Of a stretch of DNA of 64,000 bases, positions 60,745 to 64,000 are shown piece after piece. The stretch's first letter is position 1. The number at the start of each line of letters is the position of its first letter. The position numbers and the translations under genes are program-made. Location: the NCBI GenBank assembly GCA_021846565.1, contig JAJZWS010000006.1, forward strand, positions 16,476-80,475, read 5' to 3'. Under the pieces are notes generated by a model. That model was given only the letters and a program-made list of their open reading frames with translations, was not told the DNA's origin and made no database searches. This DNA is from Bacillota bacterium. GTDB lineage: Bacteria > Bacillota > Sulfobacillia > Sulfobacillales > JAIMBI01.

Positions 60745-61440
60745 ATGACCACGTCTCATTCGTTGCGGACGAGTCCCTCCCAGGCCCCGTCAATCGGGTT
60801 GGGCCGAACCGCCGACCGGCCGTGGCAGGTTCTCCTGCTGGGCGGTGCCAGCGGTGTGGGCAAAACCCAGGTGAGCTATCGCCTAGCGCACCACTACGCC
60901 GTAGGGCTCACCGAGGTGGATGACGTTCAGATTGTGCTGGAGCAGATGACGACGCCCGAATCTCTCCCGGCCGTGCACTGGTGGCGCACGCATCCGGACG
61001 AAGCCCGCGCCCTGGACGACGCGGGCCACCTGCGCCACACCCTCGCCTACGGCGCCGTCATGGAGCGGGTGCTGGAGCCGGTCATCGCCAATCACCTGGA
61101 TACCGCGGCGCCCATGCTGTTCGAAGGAGACTTCATCCTACCCAGCCTGGCTGGTCGGCAGCGATTTGGCGACGTCACCGCGGGCGGCCGCGTGGCCGCG
61201 GTCTTTCTCTATGAAGAGAATGAGCACCAGATCCGCGACAACTTTCGCGCGCGCGAAGAAACGGACCAGATCCGCCGAGCGCACATCAGTTGGCGCTACC
61301 GCGAGTGGCTGCGCACCGAATGCGACCGCTGGGGCATCTCGACGGTGCCGCCCGACCGTGGGATACGGTCCTGGTGCGGGTCACCGCGGCGGTGGACCGC
61401 TCTGGTCCCCCACATCCCCCGTCAGAAGGCGCACGCGTGT
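60745..61440 (+). CDS. P-loop kinase (2-phosphoglycerate kinase-like), C-terminus frameshifted near 61350
   Basis: WQVLLLGGASGVGKTQVSYRLAHHYAVGLTEVDDVQIVLEQM; alternative frame gives ARPWDTVLVRVTAAVDRSGPPHPPSEGARV*, a plausible native C-terminus. Confidence 0.68.
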
Positions 61441-61484
61441 GACCATGCGTCCCGTCGCTCTCCCACGATTTCAGGAGGTGGATC

Positions 61485-62336
61485 ATGGCGGCACTTGGCC
61501 CCACCAACGACCCCCACTGGCTCGCCCATTTGTTGGAGGAGCCCGGCCGGCTTGACCATGTGCCGGCCGGGCCGCTGTCCCTAGCCCTTCTGGAAAACCT
61601 GGCGAGCCCAGATCCGCATCTCCGGGACGAACTGTCGCTCACGCTATTGGACCGCGTTATCGAGAGCGATCGGCTGTCGGCGGTCGACCGGGAGCGCTTG
61701 GCGGCCGCCGCGATCGATGAGCCGCATCTCGGGGCGGGACTCGGCCACGCGGGCGACGACAGCGTCTTTGCCCGCACGTTTGCCGTCTTGGTGGTGGCGG
61801 CGCTGGTGGACCACGACCGGGACCGCCAGGAGCTCGCGGCTCCCACCGTCGGCCGCCTGGCCGACGCGGTGCTCACCTATGCAGCACGCGAGCGGGACTT
61901 CCGGGGATACATCCCAGGCCAGGGATGGGCGCATGCCGCCGCCCACACGGCCGATGCGCTGGGTTGCCTGGCCGCCCATCCAGCCGTACCCGCCTCCATG
62001 GTCCCCGCGATCCTCCAGCGCATCGGCGAGCTCGCGTCGGTACCGGTGCCGCTCGGCTTCCTGGAAGACGACCGACTGGCGCTCGCGGCGTATCGCATCA
62101 TGCGCCTGGCCAAAGTCCCCGATGAGGCCGTGAACAGCTGGCTGGATGGGTTTAACCTGCCGCCCGATGAGACGGACGCAGGTTCGGGCACCGTCATGGG
62201 CTCGAACCAGGAGCACTTCCTGCGGAGCCTTTATTTTCGCTGGCTCCGAGCGGACGCGCTGAGCCCCTGGCTCAGCCGAATCCAAACCGCAGTGGCTCGA
62301 GTTGACCGCTATGGAACCGCCGCGCAGGACGGTTGA
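61485..62336 (+). CDS. DUF2785-like protein
   Basis: TYAARERDFRGYIPGQGWAHAAAHTADALGCLAAHPAVP ... PVPLGFLEDDRLALAAYRIM. Confidence 0.75.
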   Translation: MAALGPTNDPHWLAHLLEEPGRLDHVPAGPLSLALLENLASPDPHLRDELSLTLLDRVIESDRLSAVDRERLAAAAIDEPHLGAGLGHAGDDSVFARTFAVLVVAALVDHDRDRQELAAPTVGRLADAVLTYAARERDFRGYIPGQGWAHAAAHTADALGCLAAHPAVPASMVPAILQRIGELASVPVPLGFLEDDRLALAAYRIMRLAKVPDEAVNSWLDGFNLPPDETDAGSGTVMGSNQEHFLRSLYFRWLRADALSPWLSRIQTAVARVDRYGTAAQDG

Positions 62337-62362
62337 ACCAAGTCGCCAGGCGGTGGCCGGGC

Positions 62363-62945
62363 TTAGAGGCTCGCACCGGACCTCCTCCCAGCCTGAATGA
62401 GTGCCATGAGATCGCGGCTCGTGGCCGAGTCCAGGTTCCCGGTGGGCTCATCGGCCAGCAGCAGCCTGGGCTGGACCCACCGGTGCGCGGGCCACGGCTA
62501 CGCGCTGCTGCTGGCCGCCGGACAGCTGCTGCGGGTATCGACGGGCGTGGTCGCCCAGTCCCGGACGGTCCAACAGAGCGACCGCCCGCTGCCGCCGAGC
62601 CCCGGGCGCCATACCCCGGTACCCCAACGGTAGCTCTACATTTTCCAGGATGGTCGCCGTCGGAATGAGATTGAACGACTGGAATACAAACCCGATGTCG
62701 CGGCTGCGGGTCCGCCCCCACTCCCGGACGGTGAGCCGACTTACATCCCTTCCACCCAACAACTGGCCAGTACTGGGGCGGTCGAGTCCCCCCAGAATGT
62801 TCATGAGAGTGCTTTTGCCGGATCCGGAATCCCCCACCAGAGCCACCATCTCGCCCGTCGCCACGTCCAGGTCGACGCCGCGCAGCACCGGCACCGCCTT
62901 ACCCGCCACCAAAAACGACTTGTCGAGACGCACAACATGTATCAT
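62363..62945 (-). pseudogene. MacB/LolD-type ABC ATPase, frameshifted and truncated after Walker B
   Basis: GEMVALVGDSGSGKSTLMNILGGLDRPSTGQLLGGRDVSRL ... PQQLSGGQQQRVAVAR | shifted frame QPRLLLADEPTGNLDSATSRDLMALIQAGRRSGASL*. Confidence 0.8.
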
Positions 62946-64000
62946 GGCTTGCCGTGAGGCCCGTGCCCGGGATGCGCGGGCTTGCCCTTGACGGGGAGCG
63001 TCGTGGTTCCTCCACTGCCGGTGACCGCGATGATGACCCGCATCCCGGGCCGAAGCTGGGAAGAGACCACCGACGCGTCGAGCGCGTCGTCACCAGCACA
63101 TGGACACCAATCGCCACGTGTCCCGTTGTGTCCGCACCCAGATCGTGGCATGGGGTCCCTGTTGGTGCAGCGCTTCCAGAGGCACCACATAGCCGCGGGT
63201 CACCTGCTTGACATTGATCGTTGCCTGGACGGCCATACCGGGACGCAGGCCAGAGACAGCCGGCAACGAAACCACCACCGGGAAGGTGGCCAGCCCACCT
63301 GAGTACGACGCGGCATAGCCAATGCTCGAAATCCGCCCGACCGCCGATATGGGAGTTGCAGTGACCTGGGCCGACTGCCCAACGCGCATCAGCCTCCTCT
63401 GGGCTTGACTCACGCGAAACCTAACGTTCAACTGCCGCGACTCCACGGTCGCGAGGGTCGTGCCGGTGGACACGTTCGTACCGGCCGACACCGGAACCGC
63501 CGTGACCACGCCACTCGTCGTCGCGCGCACGACCAGAGCCTCTGCGGCGGCCTGCAACTGCTTCACGTGATTGGCCGCCGACGTCTCGGCCGCCTGATCC
63601 TGGGACAGCTGCGCCGCCAGCCTGCATGGGCTGTACTGCGGTTGGGCTTGCTGGGCGTCGACCAGTGCCAGGCGGTCACTGTCCACCGTGCCATTGAGCG
63701 CCGCATTGGTCGTGAGGACCAGCACGGCGCCCGCGCGGACCGAGGTGTCGGCGGGCGCGACCACTTGGGCGACGGTGCCAGACAGCGCACTCGTGACCGG
63801 GGTTCCGCCCACCGTGTCCAAGACCTGTCCTGTCGTCACGGCATCGCCCACCGCGAACCTGGGTTGCCAGACTCCAGCACCCGTGCTGTCGACGGCGCCT
63901 TTAGCAACATCCGTCTGCAGTTGGGTCTGGGCGGTGGTAACCGCGCTTCGGCGATGGTAATTTTCAGCGCCGCGTGCTCCGCGGTCATGGGGGACGCCAG
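62942..64000 (-). pseudogene. RND/MacA-type periplasmic adaptor-like protein with frameshifts, runs off right edge
   Basis: GGTPVTSALSGTVAQVVAPADTSVRAGAVLVLTTNAALNG ... VVRATTSGVVTAVPVSAGTNVSTGTTLATVESRQLNVRFRVSQAQRRLMRVGQSAQV; last segment ALDASVVSSQLRPGMRVIIAVTGSGGTTTLPVKGKPAHPGHGPHGKP* in another frame. Confidence 0.72.

Overview
A 64 kb chromosomal window from a high-GC bacterium. Gene content (Rho, GlpX, MurJ, NrdR/NrdJ, Tad pilus, MinC) together with a possible acid-type G1 peptidase is compatible with a Sulfobacillus/Thermaerobacter-like Firmicute, but taxonomy is inference only. Housekeeping genes (pncA, udgB, rho, glpX, murJ, phosphomannomutase, lacZ-type beta-galactosidase, nrdR-nrdJ, minC) alternate with accessory loci: two VapBC modules (one PIN toxin with an embedded double CPxCG zinc ribbon), a MazEF module, a decayed RelE-type module, and a three-gene overlapping operon ending in a HicA-like small protein. 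Others are an orphan T4CP-like ATPase coupled to a replication-relaxation protein, a DUF929+VKOR disulfide module, two PepSY-repeat secreted proteins next to a two-component system, a Tad pilus locus capped by a DUF192 gene, and a frameshifted possible G1 peptidase with a 9-nt repeat leader. Frameshifted or decayed genes are frequent (8.3-11.7 kb, 18.8-19.8 kb, 23.5-24.4 kb, 32.0-32.7 kb, 47.9 kb, 59.8-64 kb). No CRISPR array, rRNA or convincing tRNA was seen. All family calls come from reading translated motifs; no database search was run.
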